Of a stretch of 64,000 nt of DNA, positions 43,636 through 52,398 are shown one piece after another. Both the position numbers and the translations under genes were made by a program. Position 1 is the first letter of the stretch. The number at the start of each line of letters is the position of its first letter. The notes below the pieces were generated by a model. That model made no database searches, had not been told where the DNA came from, and worked only from the letters and a program-made list of their open reading frames with translations. This DNA comes from SIG701 sp045539595 (GTDB taxonomy: Bacteria; Bacillota; Clostridia; Oscillospirales; CAG-272). Where the stretch lies: assembly GCA_045539595.1 (NCBI GenBank), contig JAZQFQ010000092.1:7648-71647 (forward strand), written 5' to 3'.

Positions 43636-45004
43636 AGTGTGCCTGGACTTTGGTGAGCCAAGCCCAAAGCAGATCAAGTTCATTGAGAGCAAGACGCGCT
43701 ACACAGCGTACGGCGGAGCGAGAGGCGGAGGAAAAACGTGGGTAGCCCGGCAGAAAGCGGTTGCTCTGGCTTTGTCCCATCCAGGTATTAGGATACTGTT
43801 TTTAAGAAAGACGTACAAAGACCTACAGGAATCCATTATTGAGCCGATTACCAGTTTTATAAACTCTGCCACGAGGAACCGGAAGCCCGCAGGACATTTG
43901 ATCGCCCAGTACAACGCCACACAGAAGGCAATGTATTTCACAAACGGCAGCAAAATCACCTTTGGTCATCTGCAGCACACCAGCGACATCCAAAGCTACC
44001 AAGGCCAGGAATACGACATCATCTTCATGGAGGAAGCCACCCAATTTACGGAATGGGAGTTCCGAACGCTTGGCGCTACCCTCCGAGGCGTGAACGATTT
44101 CCCGAAGCGGTTTTATCTGACTTGCAATCCTGGCGGTGTCGGCCACCAGTGGGTAAAGCGGTTATTTGTTGATCGCAGATACAAAGACAGGGAAAACCCG
44201 AAGGACTACACATTCATACAGGCGACGGTAGATGACAACAAGCACTTAAAAGAAGCGTCCCCTGAGTATGTGGATTTGTTGGACAATCTGCCGGAGGACA
44301 TCCGGTCGGCCCATCGGTACGGTGACTGGAACGCCCTCTCCGGCATGTTCTTCAATGAAGTCAGTTACGAAACCCACACTTGTGCCCCCTTTTCCATCCC
44401 CAGCGAGTGGCCACACTACCGCTGCATGGACTATGGCTTGGATATGTTTTCCTGTTTCTGGTACGCCATTGACGAGACGGGCCGGAAATACTTCTACCGG
44501 GAGTATTATGAGAGCAATCTGACTGTATCAGACGCGGCCGATGCGGCGCTAAGGTTGACCACAAAGGGTGAAAAGATTGATGCTACCATTGCTCCTCCTG
44601 ATATGTGGAGTCGATCCAGAGAGACGGGCAAAACCCAGGCACAGCTTTTTGCCCAAAGCGGCATGCCACTGGTACGCGCCAGCAACAACCGCGTGCAAGG
44701 TTGGATGTCATTGAAGGAAGATCTGAAAATCAGGCCCGATGGCAAGCCAGGGCTCATCTTCTTTAATGACTGCACCCACATCATGAGCGATCTTCAGGCG
44801 CTTTTGCATGACACAAAGAATCCGTCCGACGTCGCCAAGGAGCCACACGATATCACCCACGGCCCAGACGCTGTCCGCTATGGTTGTGTCACCTGGTCTA
44901 TGGGTTACCAGCCTCCGGAGGAGGAAGAGGACGAAGCGCAAAGTGACGACTATCAATTTGTAATGTGCGGCGGCGAACCCACCGCCAGCTATATGTACAT
45001 ATAA
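43601..45004 (+). CDS. terL: Terminase large subunit (phage B)
   Basis: With a TTG start at 43,601 preceded by GGAAGTGGAG the protein has 467 aa. A GTG at 43,574 in the same frame has no ribosome site. Walker A is GARGGGKT (about 39-46), Walker B YDIIFMEEAT (about 138-147), and the nuclease domain begins CMDYGLDMFSCFWY with further acidic residues in APPDMW and HGPDAVRYG. It drives headful-type packaging, as inferred from the P22-like gene set. Confidence 0.92.
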   Translation: MAKKEKKTPVGEVCLDFGEPSPKQIKFIESKTRYTAYGGARGGGKTWVARQKAVALALSHPGIRILFLRKTYKDLQESIIEPITSFINSATRNRKPAGHLIAQYNATQKAMYFTNGSKITFGHLQHTSDIQSYQGQEYDIIFMEEATQFTEWEFRTLGATLRGVNDFPKRFYLTCNPGGVGHQWVKRLFVDRRYKDRENPKDYTFIQATVDDNKHLKEASPEYVDLLDNLPEDIRSAHRYGDWNALSGMFFNEVSYETHTCAPFSIPSEWPHYRCMDYGLDMFSCFWYAIDETGRKYFYREYYESNLTVSDAADAALRLTTKGEKIDATIAPPDMWSRSRETGKTQAQLFAQSGMPLVRASNNRVQGWMSLKEDLKIRPDGKPGLIFFNDCTHIMSDLQALLHDTKNPSDVAKEPHDITHGPDAVRYGCVTWSMGYQPPEEEEDEAQSDDYQFVMCGGEPTASYMYI

Positions 45005-45013
45005 GGAGCAAAC

Positions 45014-46795
45014 ATGGCACGAGTCATTTCGACCACAGGGACATACGCCCAGAAAATTGAAAAGTTTCTCGGCCTGAACGAGAGTAAAAACGGTGACGCA
45101 CTGCTGAAAATGGGTGAAGCTTCGGAAATGCGCAACTTCCAAGTATCATCCGAAGGGTGTCTGCTGATCCGGCCCGGCACAAAGACCGTTATGACCCTTG
45201 GTGCCGGGCCGGTGCGCGGCATGTGGACTGGCCGTGTTGGCGGTGTGGAGCACACACTGGCGGCATGCGCCGGGCATGTATGGAACATTTCCGGCCTTGC
45301 GATTGCTGAAGACTTGGGCGAACTGATCGACGATGTGACCCAATTCTTTGGCATGTCCGGCAACGTATACATTCTGAATGGCCATGAGTACAAGGTGTGG
45401 ACCGGCGAGGGTCAGATGAAGGACGTGGAGGGTTATATTCCCGTTGTTGTGACGGCGGCAAAACCTGCCGGCGGCGGCACGGCCCTGGAAAACTACAACC
45501 TGCTCACACCCTACCGGCGGCAGAAATTCTCTGGTGATGGCACGAGCAAAGAATACCACCTGACGGAATATCCCATTGCCGGCATCAAGGAGGCGACGGT
45601 GGACGGCGACAGTGTGGAGCACACGGTTGATTTGAGTTCTGGAGTGCTTACCTTCACGCAGCCGCCCGGGGAAGGTCTGTCCAACGTGGAGATCACCTAC
45701 TACGTCAGTCAGAGCAGCCGGGATCTGGTGGTAAAAAAACGCTATCACGAGTTCTATAACGGACCGACGGACACAAGAGTATTTTTGTATGGCGACGGTT
45801 CAAATATCGCCCTATACAGCGGCGTAGATGAGAATGGCGTTGGACGGGCTGACTATTTCCCTGCGCTGAATGAACTTCAGGTGGGAACGGCCAATTCCCC
45901 CATCACCGCTCTGATTCGGCACTATTCCAGAATGATGGCCTACAAGCCGGACGAGACGTACAAAGTGGAGTATTCCACCCAAACCCTGATAGACGGCAAG
46001 GTCATTTCCGGTTTCTACGTCCGCCCGGTTAATCGCAACGTCGGCAATGAGGCTATGGGGCAAGTGTATTTGTGTAACAACAACCCTATCTCCCTGTTTT
46101 CTGGCGGTGTCTACGAGTGGAAGTCGGCTTATTCTACCGCCACTGTGGACGAGCGAAACGCAAGCAGGCTATCACAAAGAGTGGAATCCACGCTGCAGGG
46201 CTTCCGGTTTTCTGACTGCGTAGCCTTTGACGATGGGTGGCATTGTGAATATTGGATCGCTTGCAACGGAAGTGTGGTCATTTATAACTACGCAACGGAC
46301 GTCTGGTACAAGTATACTGGGCTTCCCAACATTACCGCCTTTACTATTGTGGATAACTCCCTGTACTTCTCAACGGATGATGGAAGGATCATCAACGTTT
46401 CCTCCGCCTACCGAAGTGATGACGGGGAGAACATCGAAGCCTACTGGGAGAGCGGCAGCATGGATTTTGACTATCCGTGGAAGAAGAAGTGGTCGCAGGA
46501 GGCATTTATCGGCCTACGCTCCACTGGCGGCAGCGGCGTTATCGTTACAGCAAAGAGTGATGTGACCGGAGAATACTACCAGAAGCAGATCGGTTTCGGC
46601 TTGAGCGGCTTTGATGATTTGGATTTCGGCAACTTTACCTTCCTGTTCCGCGCTACACAAAAGGCTATCCGGGCGAGGATCAGGGTGCCAAGATTCCAAA
46701 TGTACAAGCTGGTATTCTCCTCCGACTCCAATTGCTCCACCGCCGCGATAACCGATGTTGTCATCATGACAAGGATGCCGAGGAAGGTGAGATAA
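45014..46795 (+). CDS. Podovirus tail/structural protein, 593 aa
   Basis: The protein begins MARVISTTGTYAQKIEKFLGLNESKNGDALLKMGEASEMRNFQVSSEGCLLIRPGTKTV. The EASEMRNFxxxxxGxLxxRPGT opening is typical of podovirus tail needle or stopper-type proteins placed near terminase. The body is beta-propeller-like with repeated CNNNPISLFSGGVYEW and YFSTDDGRIINVS blades. It ends in a basic tail. It is followed by the adaptor and portal. Confidence 0.65.
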   Translation: MARVISTTGTYAQKIEKFLGLNESKNGDALLKMGEASEMRNFQVSSEGCLLIRPGTKTVMTLGAGPVRGMWTGRVGGVEHTLAACAGHVWNISGLAIAEDLGELIDDVTQFFGMSGNVYILNGHEYKVWTGEGQMKDVEGYIPVVVTAAKPAGGGTALENYNLLTPYRRQKFSGDGTSKEYHLTEYPIAGIKEATVDGDSVEHTVDLSSGVLTFTQPPGEGLSNVEITYYVSQSSRDLVVKKRYHEFYNGPTDTRVFLYGDGSNIALYSGVDENGVGRADYFPALNELQVGTANSPITALIRHYSRMMAYKPDETYKVEYSTQTLIDGKVISGFYVRPVNRNVGNEAMGQVYLCNNNPISLFSGGVYEWKSAYSTATVDERNASRLSQRVESTLQGFRFSDCVAFDDGWHCEYWIACNGSVVIYNYATDVWYKYTGLPNITAFTIVDNSLYFSTDDGRIINVSSAYRSDDGENIEAYWESGSMDFDYPWKKKWSQEAFIGLRSTGGSGVIVTAKSDVTGEYYQKQIGFGLSGFDDLDFGNFTFLFRATQKAIRARIRVPRFQMYKLVFSSDSNCSTAAITDVVIMTRMPRKVR

Positions 46796-47236
46796 ATGAC
46801 AACGGCCAAATGGGTATTTGACAAGGCGATGTCGCTGGCCGACCAGCTCAGCGACACCGGCCTTGCGGATTATGAGCACAACCAAGACCTGAAAGACCGG
46901 GCGCTTGGGATTCTGAACGTACTTCGAGTGGAGTGCATTTTGGCATCCTCTGACTATGCCTCCAGAGTGGGGTGTGGAAAGCGGCCATTGAGCAACGAGA
47001 TCAAGAGCTGGACATCCACGCTGGATGGCATTGATGACGCGGTGGCCCAAGGCGCAATGCCCTACGGACTCGCCGCCCAGCTCATGCTGGACGAAGACCC
47101 GGACGTCGCCAGCTTCTGCAACCAAAAGTATCAAGAGATGCTTGCCGCACTTCGTGCCACAACAACGACTGAGTTTGAGTGCATCGAATTCCCTTACGGT
47201 AGGCCAGACAAATTTAACGAAGGAAGCAGGTGGTGA
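46796..47236 (+). CDS. Head-tail adaptor-like protein
   Basis: MTTAKWVFDKAMSLADQLSDTGLADYEHNQDLKDRALGILNVLRVECI is helical and fits the P22 gp4-type adaptors that bind the portal. Its ATG overlaps the preceding stop. It lies two genes before the portal. Confidence 0.6.
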   Translation: MTTAKWVFDKAMSLADQLSDTGLADYEHNQDLKDRALGILNVLRVECILASSDYASRVGCGKRPLSNEIKSWTSTLDGIDDAVAQGAMPYGLAAQLMLDEDPDVASFCNQKYQEMLAALRATTTTEFECIEFPYGRPDKFNEGSRW

Positions 47237-47484
47237 CCATGTATATGAAGAAAGACCGGGAAGCCCTGGACGCGGTGTTGACCGCCGTCTCCCGCCTGGT
47301 GATGGTTGAAAATGAGCGGCTGGAAACGCTGAACGAGATATCAGACGGCTTGGAAAGGCTTCGTGTGGATGTGCTGAGTGCTTTGGATGCTGCCGCGTTT
47401 GCGGAAGCGGACGCGAAGCTGGCAGAGGGCATCAGCAGTATTATGAACTTCACCGGAGCGCCAAAACGGGGTGACAAAGAATGA
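47230..47484 (+). CDS. Small coiled-coil protein before the portal
   Basis: The 84-aa protein (MYMKKDREALDAVLTAVSRLVMVENERLETLNEISDGLERLRVDV from 47,239) is a helical, acidic protein. Two starts are possible (GTG 47,230 or ATG 47,239). It overlaps both neighbours. Role unknown; an assembly accessory is likely from position. Confidence 0.55.
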   Translation: MVTMYMKKDREALDAVLTAVSRLVMVENERLETLNEISDGLERLRVDVLSALDAAAFAEADAKLAEGISSIMNFTGAPKRGDKE

Positions 47485-49133
47485 GAGAGCTGACACCGGA
47501 GCTGATTTGGCAGCAATACGACAAGGGCCAGCAATTCAATACGCAATTGAATTTGAACAATAACGTGGAAAACAATGAGAACTTCTATATTGGTCGTCAA
47601 TGGGAGGGCGTTAAATCTAACGGACTTCCCACTCCTGTGTTTAACTTCATCAAGCGCATCGTCAACTTTCAGGTGGCATCCACCTCGACAGACAACCTGA
47701 AAATCAACGCAAGCCCCATAAAATCCTCCGGCAAAGCACCACTGAGAGAGATCGAACGGGTATGCGACATTGTGAACAAGCAATTTGAGTCCATTTGGGA
47801 GATCACGACAGCGTCACGAAAGACCCGGGAATTCATGCGGGACGCAGCCGTCCGATGTGACGGCTGCCTGTATTCCTGGTATGACCCTGATTTCAATACC
47901 GGTGACGGCAACAAGGGCGGTATCCGCCTGGAAGCGCTGGAAAACACCAGAGTGTACTTCGGCAATCCTACCGATCGCACCGTCCAAACCCAGCCATACA
48001 TCATCGTAGAAAAGCGGATGCTGCTGGATGAAGTAAAGCGCATGGCAAAGGAATGGGACGGCGATCCGGACGCAATCCAAGCGGACAGCGACGGAAACGC
48101 CAACCGCTTTGACCAGATGAGCGGCGACAAAGCGACTGTGCTGTACCGCTTCAGCAAGGATGCGGAGACTGGCACAATCCACGCTTCCATCTCCGTTAAA
48201 GACCAGTTTATCCGTGAGCCATGGGACACAGAGCAGCAGCTTTATCCCATCACATGGATGAGCTGGGATCACGTCCCCAACTGCTACCACGGCGCAGGCT
48301 TGGTAGACGGCCTGATTCCAAATCAGGTGTTTGTCAACCGCATGTACTCCATGGTCTATATGTCCTTGATGACCACCGCCTATCCCAAGGTGGTGTACGA
48401 CAAGACCAAGGTATCCAGGTGGAGCGCAGCTGTCGGCGCGGCGATCGGTGTCAACGGCGATGTGTCGGGTGTGGCTAAGAATATGGACCCTGCCACCATC
48501 TCGCCTCAGGTAAGTCAATTCATCCAAATGACCGTGGATATGACAAAAGACCTGATGGGTGCGACAGACGCAGCCCTCGGCTCCACCCGCCCGGACAACA
48601 CGTCCGCAATTATCGCCCTCCAGAAAGCAAGTACCGTCCCTGTCGAACTTGTGAAGCAGAACTTTTACCAGTGTGTAGAGGAACTGGCTCGCATTTGGCT
48701 TGACCTGATGCGAACCTACTACGGGAAAAGAGCAATCGGAGTTCTGGAGGTTGGTACACCGATGGGAATCCTGTTTGAGCAGGAGGAGTTCGACTTTTCC
48801 ACACTGGAGAATGACCCCATCTACATCAAACTGGATGTGGGCGGCAGCGCTTATTGGAGCGAAATTGCCCAGATCCAAACGCTGGACAATCTGTTGATGA
48901 ACGGCAAGATCCCCACCAGTGAATATGTGCGCAGACTGCCTGAGGGCTATATCAGCAACAAGCAGGAGCTGATTGACATCCTGGAACGGGAAGAGGAAAT
49001 GCAGCGCATGGCATTGCTCGAACCACAGCCAGGAGGCCCGGTCGTGACACCGCAGGAACCGGAGGTTTCTGGCGGCGGCGGTTACGGTGCATTGCAGCGT
49101 GCGATCAACGAAGAAGCCGCTGCAGGAGTTTGA
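47481..49133 (+). CDS. Portal protein, P22-like (phage B)
   Basis: The 550-aa portal contains NNVENNENFYIGRQWEGVKSNGLPTPVFNFIKRIVNF, a central region with WMSWDHVPNCYHGAGLVDGLIPNQVFVNRMYSMVY, the helix MGATDAALGSTRPDNTSAIIALQKASTVPVELV, and a C-terminal Gly-rich end. The pattern PDNTSAIIALQ is a hallmark of this podovirus-type portal family. It forms the packaging channel. Confidence 0.85.
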   Translation: MRELTPELIWQQYDKGQQFNTQLNLNNNVENNENFYIGRQWEGVKSNGLPTPVFNFIKRIVNFQVASTSTDNLKINASPIKSSGKAPLREIERVCDIVNKQFESIWEITTASRKTREFMRDAAVRCDGCLYSWYDPDFNTGDGNKGGIRLEALENTRVYFGNPTDRTVQTQPYIIVEKRMLLDEVKRMAKEWDGDPDAIQADSDGNANRFDQMSGDKATVLYRFSKDAETGTIHASISVKDQFIREPWDTEQQLYPITWMSWDHVPNCYHGAGLVDGLIPNQVFVNRMYSMVYMSLMTTAYPKVVYDKTKVSRWSAAVGAAIGVNGDVSGVAKNMDPATISPQVSQFIQMTVDMTKDLMGATDAALGSTRPDNTSAIIALQKASTVPVELVKQNFYQCVEELARIWLDLMRTYYGKRAIGVLEVGTPMGILFEQEEFDFSTLENDPIYIKLDVGGSAYWSEIAQIQTLDNLLMNGKIPTSEYVRRLPEGYISNKQELIDILEREEEMQRMALLEPQPGGPVVTPQEPEVSGGGGYGALQRAINEEAAAGV

Positions 49134-49200
49134 GTATCCCACTCGCCGACCATAGCGAGAGATAAAATCACGCCTGACCATAGGCGGAAAGGAGCACACA

Positions 49201-50028
49201 ATGGATGAAATCATGACCCACGACGTGGAGGAGATCGGTGCAGACCAGGCCGACGTCTTTGACGGCTGGGATGATGATTCGCCCACCGAGGCAGACCAGC
49301 CAGAAGTGGACGAGCAGACCGGGGATGAGCCCGAGGAAGACAGCGCGGAGGCGCAACCAGAGTCGGAGGATGCCCCAAAGGACGATGCGTACCTCACTCT
49401 CAAGCACATGGACGAGACCAAGACTGTTACCAAGGATGAGGCTGTCCAGCTTGCACAGAAGGGTATGGACTACGACCGCATCAGAACGGAGCGTGACGAA
49501 CTGAAAGCGTACCGTGCTGAGCAACAGCCAGTCATCGACATGATCCAGAAATACGCGGAACGTAACGGCATGACAATCCCGGAATACATTGACTTTTGCC
49601 GGATGCACGACATCATGGCCGAGAAAGGCGTAGGCGAGGACGCTGCTAAGGAAGTGCTCGCTCTGGAAAAGCGGGAGGTGGCTGTCGCTCAGAAAGAAGC
49701 GGAACAGGCAGAAAGGGCCAATGCGGAGGCAGCGGCCAATCAGCAGCCGGAAAGCTTACAGGAGCGGGCGCGCCGCGAGGTGCAGCAGTTCCAGAGAGAT
49801 TTCCCTGATGTAAACCCGGAAGACGTTCCCGCTGACGTGTTCGATATCGTCCAGAAGGACGATGTCTCCCTCTCCGTCGCTTACGGCAAGTGGCGCATTG
49901 CCCAGCAGGCAAAGGAGCTGGAGTCCTTCAAAGCCCAGTCCAGCGCCCGCAAGAAAACCCCTGGGAGTCTGAGCGGCTCCGTTAAGTCCACGAAGAAAAA
50001 CCCGCTGTTTGAAGGTTGGGACGATTAA
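49201..50028 (+). CDS. Scaffolding protein (phage B)
   Basis: The 275-aa protein is very acidic at the N-terminus (DVFDGWDDDSPTEADQPEVDEQTGDEPEEDS). Helical, coiled-coil regions follow (ALEKREVAVAQKEAEQAERANAEAAANQQ). The basic C-terminus (SARKKTPGSLSGSVKSTKKNPLFEGWDD) is expected to bind coat. FDGWDD appears at both ends. It precedes the coat gene. Confidence 0.8.
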   Translation: MDEIMTHDVEEIGADQADVFDGWDDDSPTEADQPEVDEQTGDEPEEDSAEAQPESEDAPKDDAYLTLKHMDETKTVTKDEAVQLAQKGMDYDRIRTERDELKAYRAEQQPVIDMIQKYAERNGMTIPEYIDFCRMHDIMAEKGVGEDAAKEVLALEKREVAVAQKEAEQAERANAEAAANQQPESLQERARREVQQFQRDFPDVNPEDVPADVFDIVQKDDVSLSVAYGKWRIAQQAKELESFKAQSSARKKTPGSLSGSVKSTKKNPLFEGWDD

Positions 50029-50050
50029 CCCAATATGTTGAGCCATTGAG

Positions 50051-50095
50051 CCTGATCGAATGAAGACAGGTTCATCCTCTCTCCATTCGGTCAGG
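50051..50095 (+). other. Long stem-loop between scaffold and coat genes
   Basis: CCTGATCGAATG (50,051-50,062) pairs with CATTCGGTCAGG (50,084-50,095) with one G-T pair. No U-run follows. It sits 23 nt before the coat ATG and could stabilise or tune the coat mRNA. Confidence 0.55.
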
Positions 50096-50117
50096 AATGG
50101 CAGAAAGGATGTAAATT

Positions 50118-50939
50118 ATGGCTATCAATCTGTTCGACCAGTATGAAAAGAAGGTCGCTGAACGCTTCTCTCTCAAGTCCATCACCGACGCTTATTGCGG
50201 CAAAGACTATTCCTTTGAGGGCGTTAAGACGATTAAGATCCCCACCATTGACACTGTTCCCATGACCGACTACACCCGCAGCGGCACCAGCCGTTACGGC
50301 GATGTGACCGAGCTGGGCGACACCATTCAGGAGCTCACCATGACCCGTGACCGCGCCTTCGCTTACACCATTGACAAGGGCAACGCCAACGAGCAGTACA
50401 ACATCAAGCAGGCCAATACCTCCCTGAAGCGTCAGATCGATGAGGTCGTCGTTCCCGAGATCGACAAGTATCGTCTGGCCCAGTGGGCCGCTGGTGCAGG
50501 CACAACCAAAACCGACGGCGCGCTGGATGTGGATAATATTCTGGAGGCAATCTTCGCTGGATATGCCGCCATGAACAATCTGCTCGTTCCCATGGAAAAC
50601 CGGGCTGCGTTTGTTGCTGAGTCCGCGTACATTCAGCTCCTGCTGGCCAATAAGGTAGTTGGCGTCGACACCCTGGGGGCAAAGACCATTTCCACCGGCA
50701 AGTCCGGCCCCATCGGCGGCGGCGGTATCGTCCCCGTCCCCGACTCCTACATGCCCACCGGCGTCAACTTCATCATCAAGTATAAGAACGCCACCGTCGA
50801 CCCCTTCAAACTGAAGGACTACAAGATCCACACCGATCCTCCCGGTATCTCCGGCGCTCTGGTCGAGGGCCGTGTAATGTATGATGCTTTCGTCCTGGAC
50901 ACCAAGAAGGGCGGTATCTACGTCTCCAAGTCCGCTTGA
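50118..50939 (+). CDS. Major capsid protein (phage B)
   Basis: The 273-aa coat starts MAINLFDQYEKKVAERFSLKSITDAYCGKDYSFEGVKTIKIPTIDTVPMTDYTRSGTSRYGDVTELGDT. The pattern KTIKIPTxxTxPMxDYxRxGxxRYG is recurrent in small HK97-fold coats of Bacillota podoviruses. The C-terminal YDAFVLDTKKGGIYVSK completes the fold. AAAGGAT precedes the ATG. Confidence 0.85.
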   Translation: MAINLFDQYEKKVAERFSLKSITDAYCGKDYSFEGVKTIKIPTIDTVPMTDYTRSGTSRYGDVTELGDTIQELTMTRDRAFAYTIDKGNANEQYNIKQANTSLKRQIDEVVVPEIDKYRLAQWAAGAGTTKTDGALDVDNILEAIFAGYAAMNNLLVPMENRAAFVAESAYIQLLLANKVVGVDTLGAKTISTGKSGPIGGGGIVPVPDSYMPTGVNFIIKYKNATVDPFKLKDYKIHTDPPGISGALVEGRVMYDAFVLDTKKGGIYVSKSA

Positions 50940-50945
50940 TCCCAA

Positions 50946-50967
50946 GGGCGGGGCAATAGCCCCGCCC
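50946..50967 (+). other. Hairpin directly after the coat gene
   Basis: GGGCGGGGC (50,946-50,954) and GCCCCGCCC (50,959-50,967) enclose the loop AATA. There is no U-run, so it is more likely an mRNA 3' stabiliser or attenuator than a full terminator. Confidence 0.5.
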
Positions 50968-50989
50968 ACCTGTAAAGGAGCGACCGAAA

Positions 50990-51796
50990 ATGGCACTGAC
51001 ACAATTTTTGGATGACCTGAAAATCATCCAGAGACTGGGCGACCAACCAAACCGTATAGATGGTTTATCCGCGGACGAGATGAAGGAAAAGTTTGATGCC
51101 GGCTCTATCATCATCCAGGAGTACATCAACAAGACACTGCTGCCGGAGCTGACGGCCGAGTTCAAGACAAAATCACCTGCCGGCTACGGCTACGGCGGCG
51201 TTGTCGAGTCCCTTGGAACCGCCGCAGACGAATCCGACCTTGAATTCAAATTGACTTCCGCAATGGCCACTCTGTCTGCAGGCGAAGCAAAGCAAGTCGC
51301 ATTCATAGTCTCATCCCTCAGCAACATGACGTTCCTCGGAACCATGTTTAAGAGTAGCGCTGGATATGGGTTTGTTTCTGCCACCTCCGGCCTTTATGGC
51401 CACACGACATCCATCACCAAGTATTTGCTGGAGAATACGTGGCAGCCGCTGGAGTGGATCAACCCGCCCATGGAGCTGGGGGTGGAGTACCGCACCACGG
51501 AGCGGTGGCTGGGTAAGCCGGTCTACACCAAGGCGGTGGATTTCGGCGCGCTGCCCAACGCCATATCAAAAAATGTGCTGTACACCAGCAGCGCCGCCGC
51601 CAGCGTCATCTCCCTCCACGGGGTTTTGTCCGACGGTTGCTGCGTCAACAGCGGCACCAACGTAGACCGGTCCGACTTCAGTGACTATACCATCATCGTG
51701 GACAACACCCACTGGAACGTGCGTGTGCTCACCAACGGTGATCTCTCCGCCCTGACCGCCGTGTTCCAGGTCAAATACGTCTACGACGAGAGCTGA
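50990..51796 (+). CDS. Tail-associated protein, 268 aa
   Basis: MALTQFLDDLKIIQRLGDQPNRIDGLSADEMKEKFDAGSIIIQEYINKTLLPEL is the opening of many Bacillota tail-fibre-like proteins, with the LSADELK-type segment. The rest is beta-rich. It follows the coat gene and precedes the holins, so it is probably a tail fibre adaptor. Confidence 0.6.
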   Translation: MALTQFLDDLKIIQRLGDQPNRIDGLSADEMKEKFDAGSIIIQEYINKTLLPELTAEFKTKSPAGYGYGGVVESLGTAADESDLEFKLTSAMATLSAGEAKQVAFIVSSLSNMTFLGTMFKSSAGYGFVSATSGLYGHTTSITKYLLENTWQPLEWINPPMELGVEYRTTERWLGKPVYTKAVDFGALPNAISKNVLYTSSAAASVISLHGVLSDGCCVNSGTNVDRSDFSDYTIIVDNTHWNVRVLTNGDLSALTAVFQVKYVYDES

Positions 51797-51808
51797 GGAG
51801 GATCATCC

Positions 51809-52117
51809 ATGGACAATTACCTGCCCATGCCGGTGCACGCGGAGTATGCAAAGCGCATGGAGGAAGAACACAAAAGGCAAAACAAGCGCATTGATGCGCT
51901 GGAGGTGAAGGTGACGGAGATCGGTGAATTGACCGTCTCCGTGGCCAGCCTTGCCCAGTCCGTCGAGCAGATGGTCAAGGAGCAGAAGGAACAGGGTGAA
52001 CGGCTGAAAACACTGGAGGCCCGGGACGGTGAAACCTGGCGTAAGGTGACCGGTTACGCGCTCACCGCCCTCATCTCTGCTCTGGTAGGCTTCATCCTGT
52101 CCAATATTGGATTGTAA
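51809..52117 (+). CDS. XhlA-like membrane-anchored lysis accessory
   Basis: The 102-aa protein has an extended coiled coil (MEEEHKRQNKRIDALEVKVTEIGELTVSVASLAQSVEQMVKEQ) and one C-terminal transmembrane helix (YALTALISALVGFILSNIGL). This is the layout of XhlA/haemolysin-type proteins that cooperate with holins. The holin gene follows 11 nt later. GAGGAGG precedes the ATG. Confidence 0.75.
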   Translation: MDNYLPMPVHAEYAKRMEEEHKRQNKRIDALEVKVTEIGELTVSVASLAQSVEQMVKEQKEQGERLKTLEARDGETWRKVTGYALTALISALVGFILSNIGL

Positions 52118-52128
52118 GGAGGATACTT

Positions 52129-52392
52129 ATGGACTTTGGAATCAGCAACGTGATCGTGATCACCGTTATTGTCTATCTGATCGGCATGGCAGCAAAGGCT
52201 GTCGAAAAGATCCCGGACAAGCTCATCCCTGTTATCTGCGGTGTTGCCGGCGGTATTCTTGGTGCGGTGGGCATGATGGTTATTCCCGACTATCCTGCCG
52301 CTGACATCATCTCGGCTGTTGCTGTTGGCATCGTGTCCGGCCTTGCCGCCACCGGCGTCAACCAGGTCGGCAAGCAGTTCGCAAAGGAGTGA
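52129..52392 (+). CDS. Phage holin (phage B)
   Basis: The 87-aa protein MDFGISNVIVITVIVYLIGMAAKAVEKIPDKLIPVICGVAGGILGAVGMMVIP has three hydrophobic helices and a charged end (VGKQFAKE). The KLIPVICGVAGGILGA and AVAVGIVSGLAATGVNQ segments are typical of a common Bacillota holin family. It perforates the membrane for the amidase at 55,121. AAGGAGG precedes the ATG. Confidence 0.85.
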   Translation: MDFGISNVIVITVIVYLIGMAAKAVEKIPDKLIPVICGVAGGILGAVGMMVIPDYPAADIISAVAVGIVSGLAATGVNQVGKQFAKE

Positions 52393-52398
52393 CCGCAA

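Noticed and set aside
47814..49433. A 539-aa minus-strand frame
   Set aside because: Antisense to the phage B portal gene, which has clear family motifs and a ribosome site.
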